A stretch of 34,570 nt of DNA from Actinomycetota bacterium (GCA_028717265.1 JAQUOE010000011.1:9976-44545); one strand, 5' to 3'. Shown: positions 18,145-26,734, counted from the stretch's first letter. Made by a program: numbers and translations. The notes: generated by a model not told the origin, from the sequence alone.

Positions 18145-20187
18145 CTAAAGTTTTAACCTCTTTAACCTTAATGAATTGCTCACCACGGAAATACTACTGA
18201 AAGCCATAGCCGCCGCTGCGTATATCGGACTTATAAGTATTCCGAAGGATGGATACAGCACGCCTGCGGCTATAGGGATCAATATCAAATTATAAAAGAA
18301 TGCCCAGAAAAGATTCTGCCTTATTATTTTCACCGTATTCCTGGAAAGAATTATGGCCCTTAGTACGCCATTCAGGTCTCCCTTTACCAGCGTGATCTTA
18401 CCCGATTCGAGTGCAATATCGGTCCCGGTCCCAAGAGCGATCCCTACATCTGATTGGGTAAGTGCAGGAGCATCGTTTATTCCGTCCCCGACCATTGCCA
18501 CTATCTTGCCCGCTTTCTGAAGTTTCTTTATCTCCTCTGCCTTTTGATCCGGCAGGACCTCGGAAATCACTTTTTCTATTCCTGCTTTCTTTCCTATGGC
18601 ATCAGCGGTGTTTTTATTGTCGCCTGTGATCATTATAACTTCGAATCCAAGTTTTTTCAGTCCGGACACCGTTTCCGCCGCATTATCCTTCAGGCTGTCA
18701 GCAACGGCTATTATTCCGGCAGATTTTTTATCTATGGCAATAAATACAGGGGTAAGTCCTCTTTTTGAGATTTCCTGAGCCCCTTCCTCAAGACCGGACA
18801 GCGGGATATTATTTTCAATCATTAATTTAATGTTTCCTTTGATGATCTCTTTTCCACCCACTTTTGCCTTTACCCCCTTACCGGCGATGGACACGAATTC
18901 CTGGGGTTCCATTAACTTCAGGCCGCTGTCTTTTGCCTTCCTTACTATTGCCTTTCCCAGAGGGTGTTCGGAATAAAGTTCCGAGCTTGCAGCCAGGCTC
19001 AATAAATCCGAATCTGTCCCCTTAAAATTATCTCTATCTGCGATTATTTCTTCCACCCCGGGCTGGCCCATGGTAAGGGTGCCGGTTTTATCGAAAATTA
19101 TAGTATCCAATTTATGGGCAATCTCTAAGCTTGAAGCGTCTTTTATCAATATCCCGTTTTCTGCACCTCTGCCGGTACCGACGATTATTGCAGTCGGGGT
19201 CGCGAGTCCCAGAGCGCAGGGACAGGCTATTATAAGAACCGAAACAAAGCTGACCAGAGCAAAAGTCAGAGAAGGTTCAGGTCCCCATATAAACCAGACT
19301 ATAAAAGTTATCACTGCTATAAGGATGACTACGGGTACAAAATAGCTGGCTACTCTGTCCACCAGTCTTTGTATCGGAGCCTTGGATGCCTGCGCCTCCT
19401 CTACCATTTTTATTACCTGGTTCAAAAATGTATCCTTACCTACCCGGGTTGCCCTGAATTTCAAAAAACCTGTCAGATTTATGGTGGAACCAATCACTTC
19501 GTCCCCGGATTCTTTATCTGCCGGTATGGATTCGCCTGTGACCATCGACTCATTTATTGCGGAATTACCCTCAATTATCGTTCCATCCACCGGTATCTTT
19601 TCTCCCGGCCTGACCAGTATTACGTCTCCCACTGCTACATCATCTACATCGATTTCTTCCTCTTTCCCGTTTCTTATCACAGTTGCCTTTGACGCTTTCA
19701 GTTTTAAAAGTTTTCTTATCGCACCTGAGGCACTGCTCTTTGATCTGGCTTCAAAAAATCTGCCGAGAAGTATAAGAACAATTATCATTGCCGAAGTGTC
19801 GAAATATATATGGGGTTCAAATCCGGCTACTGTAAAATAACCCAGGAAAAATGTTACTGCTGTACTATAGATAAAAGCTGAAAGGGTTCCCACTGCGACA
19901 AGAGTGTTCATATCCGCTGTTCTGTATTTAAAAACAGAGACCAGGCCGCGATAGAATTGGGAACCTACCCATATTTGAACCGGACATGCCAGAATAAATA
20001 TGATGATATATCTGATTTTGGTCGAAAGTGAAGAAAATCCGGGAATCAGATTCATAGAAAGAAGCATTATAAGAACCGCAAGCACGGCTCCTACTGTAAG
20101 CTTCGTAAGAAGTCTCTTCTGGAGGAGCTTCTCTATGAGTTCTTTTTTCTCTTCAAGGCTGAGTTTATTGTTTTTCCTGGCAGTCAA
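18145..20187 (-). CDS. copA: Cu(I)-exporting P-type ATPase lacking its own HMA domain
   Basis: A 680-residue P1B-type ATPase. It has TGES (217-220), CPCALGLATPTA (322-333), the phosphorylated aspartate in DKTGTLT (366-372), SEHPLGKAI, and GDGINDAPAL. The metal-site residues fit the Cu(I) class: CPC in the sixth helix, YN in FFYNLILIPIAAG, and MAFSS near the C terminus (M-x-x-S-S). No GMTCASC metal-binding domain precedes the first helix, which is unusual for a bacterial CopA; that domain is encoded by the next gene upstream. The start is TTG with GGAGGT eight bases before it, and no in-frame ATG or GTG fits as well. Confidence 0.94.
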   Translation of the reverse strand: MTARKNNKLSLEEKKELIEKLLQKRLLTKLTVGAVLAVLIMLLSMNLIPGFSSLSTKIRYIIIFILACPVQIWVGSQFYRGLVSVFKYRTADMNTLVAVGTLSAFIYSTAVTFFLGYFTVAGFEPHIYFDTSAMIIVLILLGRFFEARSKSSASGAIRKLLKLKASKATVIRNGKEEEIDVDDVAVGDVILVRPGEKIPVDGTIIEGNSAINESMVTGESIPADKESGDEVIGSTINLTGFLKFRATRVGKDTFLNQVIKMVEEAQASKAPIQRLVDRVASYFVPVVILIAVITFIVWFIWGPEPSLTFALVSFVSVLIIACPCALGLATPTAIIVGTGRGAENGILIKDASSLEIAHKLDTIIFDKTGTLTMGQPGVEEIIADRDNFKGTDSDLLSLAASSELYSEHPLGKAIVRKAKDSGLKLMEPQEFVSIAGKGVKAKVGGKEIIKGNIKLMIENNIPLSGLEEGAQEISKRGLTPVFIAIDKKSAGIIAVADSLKDNAAETVSGLKKLGFEVIMITGDNKNTADAIGKKAGIEKVISEVLPDQKAEEIKKLQKAGKIVAMVGDGINDAPALTQSDVGIALGTGTDIALESGKITLVKGDLNGVLRAIILSRNTVKIIRQNLFWAFFYNLILIPIAAGVLYPSFGILISPIYAAAAMAFSSISVVSNSLRLKRLKL

Positions 20188-20214
20188 ATCGCACGACCTC
20201 CGGAAGAAGCAAAC

Positions 20215-20430
20215 TTAAGTGATAAGCTCATATCCGATGCTCTTTATTATTTTCCCTATCTTTTCCAGATCTATCTTATCATTATCATACTCAACGGTTA
20301 CTTTCTCCGATCCAAAATTGACAGATGCTTCAATGATCCCTTCTGTTTTTCCGAGGACCGTTTCTATTTTTCTAACACAGGAAGCACAGGTCATACCCAG
20401 AACCGGATATGTCTCTTTAATCCTTGCCAT
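20215..20430 (-). CDS. copZ: Copper chaperone / stand-alone HMA domain (CopZ-like)
   Basis: The track ORF is 98 residues, but the real start is most likely the internal ATG at 20430, which has AAAGGA six bases upstream and gives a 71-residue protein starting MARIKETYPVLGMTCASC. That is a classic heavy-metal-associated ferredoxin-like domain with the Cu(I)-binding GMTCASC motif and the conserved VNFGSEKVTVEYD strand. The stop codon is 27 bases before the copA TTG start, so the two are an operon. The small protein should deliver copper to the ATPase and may substitute for its missing N-terminal domain. No CopY or CsoR regulator gene is present nearby. Confidence 0.93.
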   Translation of the reverse strand: MARIKETYPVLGMTCASCVRKIETVLGKTEGIIEASVNFGSEKVTVEYDNDKIDLEKIGKIIKSIGYELIT

Positions 20431-20542
20431 CTTGTTTCCTTTCAGGATAATAATTACTTTATGACAGTAAAAATCATAAATCTTACGATGGGATAATAAC
20501 TTTAAATTCAATTATTCGTAGACCGATTAAAAATACAGTAAA

Positions 20543-20860
20543 TTATTTTGCTAAATCTTTTTGTTCGGCTATTATTTTCTTAATGAACTCTATTTCTTTT
20601 TCAGTAAGATCCTTTATCTTTTTATAACCTGATATGACACTATTTACTATCTCGTTGTATTTATCTCTGGTTATATTTTTAATCTTACCGGTTTCCTCTT
20701 CAACTTTTTCAGCCAGATCGCTGGCTATTTTTTTTATATCGGTTCTTAATTCCTCACCGGTTTTAGTAGTTAAAAGTAATGCAGTAACTGCACCTGCAAC
20801 AAATCCCAGAGTAAGTCCTATAAAAATGCCTTTTGCTGTTCCCGATTCATTATTGTTCAT
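20543..20860 (-). CDS. YtxH domain protein
   Basis: A 105-residue protein if started at the ATG at 20860, which has AGGGGG just upstream; the longer track start lacks one. After a short polar start come a single glycine- and alanine-rich membrane segment (GIFIGLTLGFVAGAVTALLLT) and the KTGEELRTDIKK segment typical of YtxH proteins. A long charged helix follows that probably forms a coiled coil. YtxH proteins are small membrane-anchored proteins linked to general stress in Bacillus, with no known biochemical activity. It is divergent from the alpha/beta hydrolase gene. Confidence 0.85.
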   Translation of the reverse strand: MNNNESGTAKGIFIGLTLGFVAGAVTALLLTTKTGEELRTDIKKIASDLAEKVEEETGKIKNITRDKYNEIVNSVISGYKKIKDLTEKEIEFIKKIIAEQKDLAK

Positions 20861-20971
20861 AAAACCCCCTACCTTAAAAAAATATTTTTTGATACTGTTC
20901 TTATTATACATATTATCAGAATTTTTTAATATTTTTTGAAATAAAAAAATTTTTTGATAGTATCTATTAAT

Positions 20972-21976
20972 ATGGAACTATATCACTATAGATATAAAAA
21001 ACTTGATTATATTTTAGAAGAAGTAGAACAAAAAAATGCATACATCAATGAATATAGATTAATCTACCGTTCACCCTATCCAACAGGAATTAAAACTAAC
21101 GATAGAGTAAATGTCCGGCTTTTTTTAAATAAAAATAAAAGTAAAAAAAATACGACATATATTAAAAACAATCATATTCTAATACTGATTCATGGATTTT
21201 CAAGCAAAAATAAAAGTATGGATAATTATTATCGCTTCATTGATAAAATGAATGAAAATAATTTATCTTGTGCATTTATGAACCTCCCATTTCACTTAAA
21301 CAGAACTCCGGATGGCGAAAAAAGCGGCAAGAGGCTGCTATACTTTGACGATATGGAAACGTTACAATTTTTCCATCAATGTGTGGTTGATGTCAAAAAG
21401 CTAATAAGCATTCTTACCAAAATTCTTACCTTTAAAAGAATCTATATTTGCGGCATAAGTCTTGGAAGCATGGTCTCGTTAATCACAATGGCCAATGATA
21501 ACCGGATAAGCAAGGGTGTTTTTATAATTGGCGGTGGAAACTGGGAAGAAATCCACTGGAAAGGAATTTTAAGATTTGCCTTAAAGGGTAATTGCACCTG
21601 CGGAGAAAAGAAATATAAAGATAAGACAAACAGAGAAGCATGCAGAGAGATTTATTCAACCTTCCCTATTTTTTTAAAAAAAATCAAAGAAATAAAACCT
21701 GATAAAATAAGAATGGATCTAAAAAACCTGCCGGACTTAAAAAGAGTGACAACAAAAATGTGCTTTCTATGCGATCCTCTGGCTTTTGCTTATCGGATCC
21801 AACCCGAAAAAGTGCTTATGATTAATTCCAAATTTGATTTCTATTTTTCTAAAGATTCGTCAGAGCAGTTATGGGAAGAACTGGGAAAACCAAAGATCCT
21901 CTGGCTCAATAAAATGCACTCCAGTAAAATATTAACCGATAAAAAGATTATAAAGGAGATTACGAGTTTCTTATAA
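20972..21976 (+). CDS. Alpha/beta hydrolase, function unknown
   Basis: About 335 residues if started at the ATG at 20972 (the TTG six codons earlier is less likely). The visible hydrolase elements are an oxyanion-type HGF in ILILIHGFSSKNKS, the nucleophile elbow GISLGS, a late aspartate candidate in MINSKFDFYFSKDSSEQLWEELG, and a final histidine in WLNKMHSSKI, giving a plausible Ser-Asp-His triad. The region between carries a CTCGEKKYKDKTNREAC segment. There is no signal peptide, so it is probably cytoplasmic. It is more AT-rich and lysine-rich than its neighbours, which may point to separate ancestry. Substrate unknown; an esterase or acyl-thioester hydrolase is possible. Confidence 0.78.
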   Translation: MELYHYRYKKLDYILEEVEQKNAYINEYRLIYRSPYPTGIKTNDRVNVRLFLNKNKSKKNTTYIKNNHILILIHGFSSKNKSMDNYYRFIDKMNENNLSCAFMNLPFHLNRTPDGEKSGKRLLYFDDMETLQFFHQCVVDVKKLISILTKILTFKRIYICGISLGSMVSLITMANDNRISKGVFIIGGGNWEEIHWKGILRFALKGNCTCGEKKYKDKTNREACREIYSTFPIFLKKIKEIKPDKIRMDLKNLPDLKRVTTKMCFLCDPLAFAYRIQPEKVLMINSKFDFYFSKDSSEQLWEELGKPKILWLNKMHSSKILTDKKIIKEITSFL

Positions 21977-23206
21977 GCTGTCCGGTTTTTTTCTTTTCCT
22001 GGTCAGTTTACCGGCCATTTCCAGCCAGTTAAAAATCAAGTTCCCCAGAAATGGATATTTTATGCCAATCGCTCCCTCGGGACACATCTCACTGCAGCAA
22101 AAGCATCTTATACAGGTCCTACGGTTAAACTTTATCCTTTTGTTATCTGAAGTGATCGATTTATGCGGACAGATGCTCCGGCAGGTCATACAAAAACTAC
22201 ACTTATCGTAGTCGATATAAAGATAAGGATTAAGTGAATTCCTGACAAACGGTAAAATATACGTATTTATAAAATTATTTGTGATAAGTCTCTTCTGGCC
22301 TGCGCCCTCAGGGATCTTGAAATCATGGATTATCGTATCGGATAGCTTTTCCCCTGCTACCTCTATATATTCTGCCATATAAGATCCGGCATTCCATTTC
22401 TTCAATACTTCCATAAAGGGATTCAGAGCTTCCGGTACGTTCATTATTCTGCTCATAATAATATCCATCGATATGGCATCGCTGCTTGCCAGTATCAATC
22501 CTACATTTCTGGGAGTTCCTCTTCTTCCCGGTCCTTCTCCTTCTATTCCCCATACCCCATCCATGATATTCAAAGCCGGCTTGATGAAAGATATTACATC
22601 CAGAAGCATTCCAGCAAATTTTTCTAAATCATCAAATCTCAGATGATAGCCTACTTTATTAAATCCCGGGATTATACCAAACATATTTTTTATGGCTCCG
22701 CTTATGACCGTTAGATTATGAGTTTTAAACTTTGGAAGATTAATGATAACATCAGCCTCAATTACCGGTTTTATTACTTCTGTCCTCTTTAAAATCCGGC
22801 CATTTTTGTTGGAAAGGCATTCATATTCGGCAGAATAATTCAACCTGCACCCTGTTCTTTCTGCAATATCCGTCATCCCTGTCGTACCATAAATTTTTTC
22901 CATCCCTTTTTTGTTATACGGAGTTGCGGGACCGAAACTGTCAGCAATCAAAATATTTTCACTTTTACCTGTGACATCAACAATATTTTCTATTACGGCT
23001 TCTATAAACAGAGGATGGGTTGTAATGGCCCTCCCGGGTGGCGCTGATAGAAGTAAGTTTGGTTTTAATAATATTTTACTTTGGGGATCCAGAAATTTCT
23101 CAAAACCGCCTATAAGACCGACACACCTTTTAATGGCTTCTTTTAGATTTTTTTTATCGTAGTCTCTGCATTTTACGATACTGACTCTGCCGGACTTATG
23201 GTTCAT
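21971..23206 (-). CDS. DUF362 domain protein with C-terminal 2x[4Fe-4S] ferredoxin module
   Basis: A 411-residue protein. The N-terminal 300 residues match DUF362 (KILLKPNLLLSAPPGRAITTHPLFIEAVIENI, VINLPKFKTHNLTVISGAIKNMFG, NIMDGVWGIEGEGPG). The C-terminal portion has two cluster motifs, CSFCMTCRSICP and CIRCFCCSEMCP, spaced as in bacterial ferredoxins. Such proteins occur widely in anaerobes, and their biochemical role is not established. The ATG overlaps the stop of the upstream toroid-repeat gene by four bases (ATGA), so the two are translationally coupled. Its end overlaps the convergent hydrolase gene by six bases. Confidence 0.9.
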   Translation of the reverse strand: MNHKSGRVSIVKCRDYDKKNLKEAIKRCVGLIGGFEKFLDPQSKILLKPNLLLSAPPGRAITTHPLFIEAVIENIVDVTGKSENILIADSFGPATPYNKKGMEKIYGTTGMTDIAERTGCRLNYSAEYECLSNKNGRILKRTEVIKPVIEADVIINLPKFKTHNLTVISGAIKNMFGIIPGFNKVGYHLRFDDLEKFAGMLLDVISFIKPALNIMDGVWGIEGEGPGRRGTPRNVGLILASSDAISMDIIMSRIMNVPEALNPFMEVLKKWNAGSYMAEYIEVAGEKLSDTIIHDFKIPEGAGQKRLITNNFINTYILPFVRNSLNPYLYIDYDKCSFCMTCRSICPHKSITSDNKRIKFNRRTCIRCFCCSEMCPEGAIGIKYPFLGNLIFNWLEMAGKLTRKRKKPDSL

Positions 23207-24147
23207 TCTTTTTTTTCTAAATATCTGCTTTTATAGAGAGTTTTTAATGCAAGATAAGTTATCCATTTGCTGGGCTTATTCTTTTTTTCTATATTAACAA
23301 GCATTCTTCCATTAAGTGAATACTCCATCTTCCACGTCCCGTCCGGAAGCCTCTTTGAGAGGATGTAATCAAGTGCCCTCTTGACATTGCGGCTATCTCC
23401 GCCGCACCCCGCATCTACAACAGCCGAAACCAGTTCCAGTATATCGCTGTGATAGCTTCTCGGAAATCCAAACATCAACCAGTGATTACTTTTATTTTTC
23501 TTACGGGGGTAAGCGGCTTCGACAATATCGTATTTAACCAGAAAATCCAGGGCTTTCTTTCTGGTGGATTTCATTTTCTCATCAATATATTTATCAGGTA
23601 TCAAATTATATGCCTTAAGAATTTTTATAGCGCCCCAGGGACATCTTAAATTTTGCCTGTATTTGCATCTAAAAGATTCCCTGTACACCATGTTATTTAT
23701 ATAATCAATACCCTTCTTCGTGAAATCATTATCGGTATATCCAAGGCGGAGAAGCATTTCAAGAGAAATCCCCTGCATGCAGCATAAGGTCGCTGAATAT
23801 CCGGAATCTGGTCGGAAGGAACCGTTATCTTTTTGTATATGGCCGACCACAAGGCTGACAGCTTTATCGATTCCGCCGACTCTTTTTGTGATTCCCATCA
23901 TGGATAAAAAATACAGCTGCCAGAATGTATTCTTATATAATGGATTGAACGAATAATTATCCAGGCCCCACCATCCTTCTCTGTTCTGCATACTAAGAAT
24001 GGTTGAAACAGGTTCACGTTTGGCTATGTTATCGATAATTTCAGGTGAGTTTTTTTTATTGATTTTTTCCCCGAGAATATTCTTTCGGGTTAGATACCCC
24101 ACATAGGGATCATTAGTTTCCGTTAACCAGGCAATTACCGGTTCCAT
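23203..24147 (-). CDS. Alpha-alpha toroid protein (prenyltransferase/squalene-cyclase-like repeats), function unknown
   Basis: A 314-residue protein with several repeats of the terpenoid cyclase/prenyltransferase barrel, for example STILSMQNREGWWGLDNYSFNPLYKNTFWQLYFLSMMG, VVGHIQKDNGSFRPDSGYSATLCCMQGISLEMLLRLGY and ALDYILSKRLPDGTWKMEYSLNG. It is about half the length of squalene-hopene cyclase and lacks the DxDD catalytic motif, so a true cyclase is unlikely; it may be a binding or scaffold protein. It has no signal peptide. The end overlaps the DUF362 gene by four bases and the membrane protein gene lies 42 bases upstream, making a three-gene unit of unknown purpose. Confidence 0.78.
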   Translation of the reverse strand: MEPVIAWLTETNDPYVGYLTRKNILGEKINKKNSPEIIDNIAKREPVSTILSMQNREGWWGLDNYSFNPLYKNTFWQLYFLSMMGITKRVGGIDKAVSLVVGHIQKDNGSFRPDSGYSATLCCMQGISLEMLLRLGYTDNDFTKKGIDYINNMVYRESFRCKYRQNLRCPWGAIKILKAYNLIPDKYIDEKMKSTRKKALDFLVKYDIVEAAYPRKKNKSNHWLMFGFPRSYHSDILELVSAVVDAGCGGDSRNVKRALDYILSKRLPDGTWKMEYSLNGRMLVNIEKKNKPSKWITYLALKTLYKSRYLEKKE

Positions 24148-24189
24148 ACTGAAAAATCCATAAAAAAATATATTTTAAAGCTGTTCCTT

Positions 24190-25059
24190 TTAAGAGGCTT
24201 TTGCCGCATTAACAATCATTTTCACGAACCTGACTATTGTGTCTATGCTTGTTCCGATAACAGCCAGTATAAGAACCACAATAACAATTGGATTCAAGAT
24301 TCCGGTTAAATCCCTCGGGAATACCGTAAAATCAAATGGGAATATGGTAAGCAGTGAAATGATTGCGGCCAGTCCAAACAGATTAAGGACGATATGAATG
24401 ATCTGACGGAAAAAATAACCATCATAAATAATCAGCAGGATATTTCCGACAACTGACACAGCAAGCGCCGTTGTGACGATTGGCAGCCACTGACTGAAGT
24501 TTGCGGTAAGAATCTCATGTCTGTGCCATATTCCGTCATAACTGTAATAAGCTATATACTTGCTATAGAAATTAAAAAGCACAAGAAAGACAACACTCCA
24601 CATTATGGCAAAGCTGTAGCCGGTTATTCTGCCGCATCTTGAATCCTTGAAGTAACGATTTACATCGTCACCCACTTTTTCCATCTTGCTGCCTATTTCC
24701 TGGCCGACTTTTTTTGTTTTCTCTCCGAAATTTTTCATTTTCTCATCCAGTTTTTTTTCCCATTCATATTCTTTTTGGCTGATGTCTTCACCTTTGTCTT
24801 TATCATCTTTAAAATAAGCGGCCACATCATTTCCAAAATCACGTGCAGCTTTTCCAAAATCTCCGAATTTTTCTTTCACTCCTTCATCCTTGAATCTTTT
24901 TCCAAAAGCCTTCGCGGAATCTTCCGTGCTCTTTGCAAAATCCTTTGCTTTTTTCTTTAATTCAGGGTCACTAAAAATTTTACTTATGGCTTCGCCGAAT
25001 TCCTTAACCATGTCACTAAAACTTTCTACCGGGCTTCTATTTCCTTTATTTACAGCCAC
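24190..25059 (-). CDS. Membrane protein with long charged helical N-terminus, function unknown
   Basis: A 289-residue protein with two parts. Residues 1-140 are highly charged, rich in Lys, Asp, Glu and Phe, and look like amphipathic helices with repeated units (DVAAYFKDDKD and later DVNRYFKDSR; several FG-containing repeats such as KAFGKRF, KFGDFGK and NFGEKTK). Residues 146-285 hold four likely membrane segments. The start is GTG with GGGAGG six bases upstream. I do not recognise a named family. The first part resembles apolipoprotein-like or YtxH-like helices that bind membranes or a partner. It is first in the unit with the toroid and DUF362 genes. Confidence 0.75.
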   Translation of the reverse strand: MAVNKGNRSPVESFSDMVKEFGEAISKIFSDPELKKKAKDFAKSTEDSAKAFGKRFKDEGVKEKFGDFGKAARDFGNDVAAYFKDDKDKGEDISQKEYEWEKKLDEKMKNFGEKTKKVGQEIGSKMEKVGDDVNRYFKDSRCGRITGYSFAIMWSVVFLVLFNFYSKYIAYYSYDGIWHRHEILTANFSQWLPIVTTALAVSVVGNILLIIYDGYFFRQIIHIVLNLFGLAAIISLLTIFPFDFTVFPRDLTGILNPIVIVVLILAVIGTSIDTIVRFVKMIVNAAKAS

Positions 25060-25216
25060 TTTGAACCTCCCTTATAACTAACGGATATTATGGCACTGGT
25101 GAAAACCAATCGATGCATCTCATATACGGCCCATATTATATGTGATAAATGGATATAAAAATTCTATCTCAATCGTTTTATTTAATCAATGGAAGAAATG
25201 AATTTTCCGGCAGGAT

Positions 25217-26215
25217 CTAATTTCTTTTTTTCTTTTCCACTACTATATTTCTCCTGTTTATTTCCATAAGCGCCTGCTTATATTTGAGAAGCCTTCTTTT
25301 TGCTCCTTTAAAGAGCAGCACTGAATGTGAGTTTACAATGGCAAGTCTTAGCGAAAATTCCATATCCCCTGTCTTTATCATCCCGGCGAGGAAAGATGAG
25401 GCAAAACTGTCTCCGGCACCGGTGGCTTCGACCACTTTTACATCATAAGGAATTGCTTTATAGAAAATATTTTTATTATCAAGGCCATAGACGGGATTTT
25501 CTTCATCAGTGACCACGACTATTTCCGGTCCCAGCTCCTTCAGGTTTAAAGCAAGTTCACGTGGCTCGCCGCGCCCTACCAGAAGTTCCGCTTCTTCTTT
25601 ATTAAGCACCAGGATCTCCGTATTTTCCAGTATTTTCTTTAAATATCCTTTCCCTTTCTCGGCCAGATAATTGCTTACGTTAAATAATATCCTTATATTG
25701 TTTTTAGAAGCAAACTCCGCTATTCTTTCTATTGTGAGAAAGGACCTGCCCATCATGCTCGAGATATAGAACCATTTTGCTTTCACCTTTTCCGGATCTA
25801 TTTCGGAGTAGTCCAGATAATTATTGGCACCCTTGTATGATAGTACGGTTCTTTTCTTTTCCAGGCTGTCAAGTATCACGGAATAACCTGTTTTTTTCCT
25901 GGTATCATGACATATGGGACCCAGAAAATCTATTTTCTCCTTTTTTAATTCGTCTAAAATTCTAAGGCCATTCTGATCATTTCCGACCTTGCCTATATAA
26001 GCCGTTTTAAGTCCCAGCCTTGAAAGAGCAACTGCGGAATTGGTCCCGCCTCCGCCGGAAAAGAAATGAAGATCATTTATAAGAAGCTTTGCCCCCACAG
26101 GATAGCAGATGAAACTTTCCTCATCGCTTTTTGTTTTTATGAAAATGGACTGGGATCTGTCGGTATATACAAAAACATCGACAGTGTTGGATCCTATAGT
26201 AATAACGTCATACAT
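25217..26215 (-). CDS. PfkB/ribokinase family carbohydrate kinase
   Basis: A 332-residue kinase of the ribokinase fold. It has the glycine-rich GGGGTNSAVALSRLGLKTAYIGKVGNDQNG motif (54-83) and the C-terminal signature VVEATGAGDSFASSFLAG, with catalytic aspartate 269 in GAGD. Members phosphorylate sugars or nucleosides with ATP, and the substrate cannot be told from the motifs. The N-terminal insertion (about 20-45) between the first strand and the lid is longer than in ribokinase. It appears to be transcribed alone, with its own promoter. No sugar pathway gene is adjacent. Confidence 0.9.
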   Translation of the reverse strand: MYDVITIGSNTVDVFVYTDRSQSIFIKTKSDEESFICYPVGAKLLINDLHFFSGGGGTNSAVALSRLGLKTAYIGKVGNDQNGLRILDELKKEKIDFLGPICHDTRKKTGYSVILDSLEKKRTVLSYKGANNYLDYSEIDPEKVKAKWFYISSMMGRSFLTIERIAEFASKNNIRILFNVSNYLAEKGKGYLKKILENTEILVLNKEEAELLVGRGEPRELALNLKELGPEIVVVTDEENPVYGLDNKNIFYKAIPYDVKVVEATGAGDSFASSFLAGMIKTGDMEFSLRLAIVNSHSVLLFKGAKRRLLKYKQALMEINRRNIVVEKKKRN

Positions 26216-26274
26216 ATTATAATTTCTCAGGTTTCATTAATTTAATAATTTCAGGTATTTATCAGTATTGCTAA

Positions 26275-26303
26275 ATTATCTTATGACGACAGATTTTTAG
26301 CAA
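26275..26303 (-). promoter_or_regulatory. Candidate promoter of the PfkB kinase gene
   Basis: On the minus strand TTGCTA (26298-26303) and GATAAT (26275-26280) are 17 bases apart, 59 bases before the kinase ATG, in the 131-base gap after the zinc-ribbon gene. Confidence 0.42.
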
Positions 26304-26346
26304 ATAGATTTTGAAATTATGAAGTGTTTCAGTCAGTATGCGGATC

Positions 26347-26622
26347 TCATTTATACTCAGGAATTAGAGGAACGTACTTCAGATAAAGAAAGAGACTGAG
26401 AGAAGCCATAACAACCGAAATAACTATTTTCAATATAATAGAATCTACAAATGACAATACTGTAATAAATCCCACTGTAAATATTGACAGGATAAGCGCT
26501 GAAGTATAAGGTACCCTTACTTCATTTCCACATTCTTTACAAATAGCTGGATTGTACATTCCTATAGTTAACTTTCCCCATACCGAGATTCCCTTCTTAC
26601 CGCAATGTGGACATTTATACAT
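26347..26622 (-). CDS. Small zinc-ribbon membrane protein
   Basis: A 91-residue protein with a four-cysteine zinc ribbon (CPHCGKKG at the N-terminus, CKECGNEV about 25 residues later) followed by two membrane segments (SALILSIFTVGFITVLSFV and IILKIVISVVMASLSLFLYL). Similar small zinc-ribbon membrane proteins are common in bacteria, with no assigned function. The ribosome binding region is a run of eight G residues embedded in GGGAGGGGGGGGCG, eight bases before the ATG, which is unusual. Confidence 0.75.
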   Translation of the reverse strand: MYKCPHCGKKGISVWGKLTIGMYNPAICKECGNEVRVPYTSALILSIFTVGFITVLSFVDSIILKIVISVVMASLSLFLYLKYVPLIPEYK

Positions 26623-26630
26623 ATTTATCG

Positions 26631-26638
26631 CCCCCCCC
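26631..26638 (-). promoter_or_regulatory. G8 homopolymer within the ribosome binding site of the zinc-ribbon gene
   Basis: The minus strand reads GGGAGGGGGGGGCGATAAATATG. The eight-G tract serves as the Shine-Dalgarno region and would be prone to slippage, changing spacing to the start codon. Confidence 0.55.
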
Positions 26639-26734
26639 TCCCATTGTGTTAGTAATTTATATATACAATATTAATAGTTTGACGACATTCTTATTAATAA
26701 TAGTCATATTATCGTTATTATCCTACTAAAATAG

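Noticed and set aside
19382-19840. 152-residue plus-strand ORF opposite copA
   Set aside because: Shadow of the copA frame; Ser/Thr/Ile-rich translation typical of antisense ORFs.
23203-24147. Squalene-hopene cyclase or NifH-type annotation for the toroid protein
   Set aside because: Half the length of the cyclases, no DxDD motif, and no P-loop for a NifH protein.
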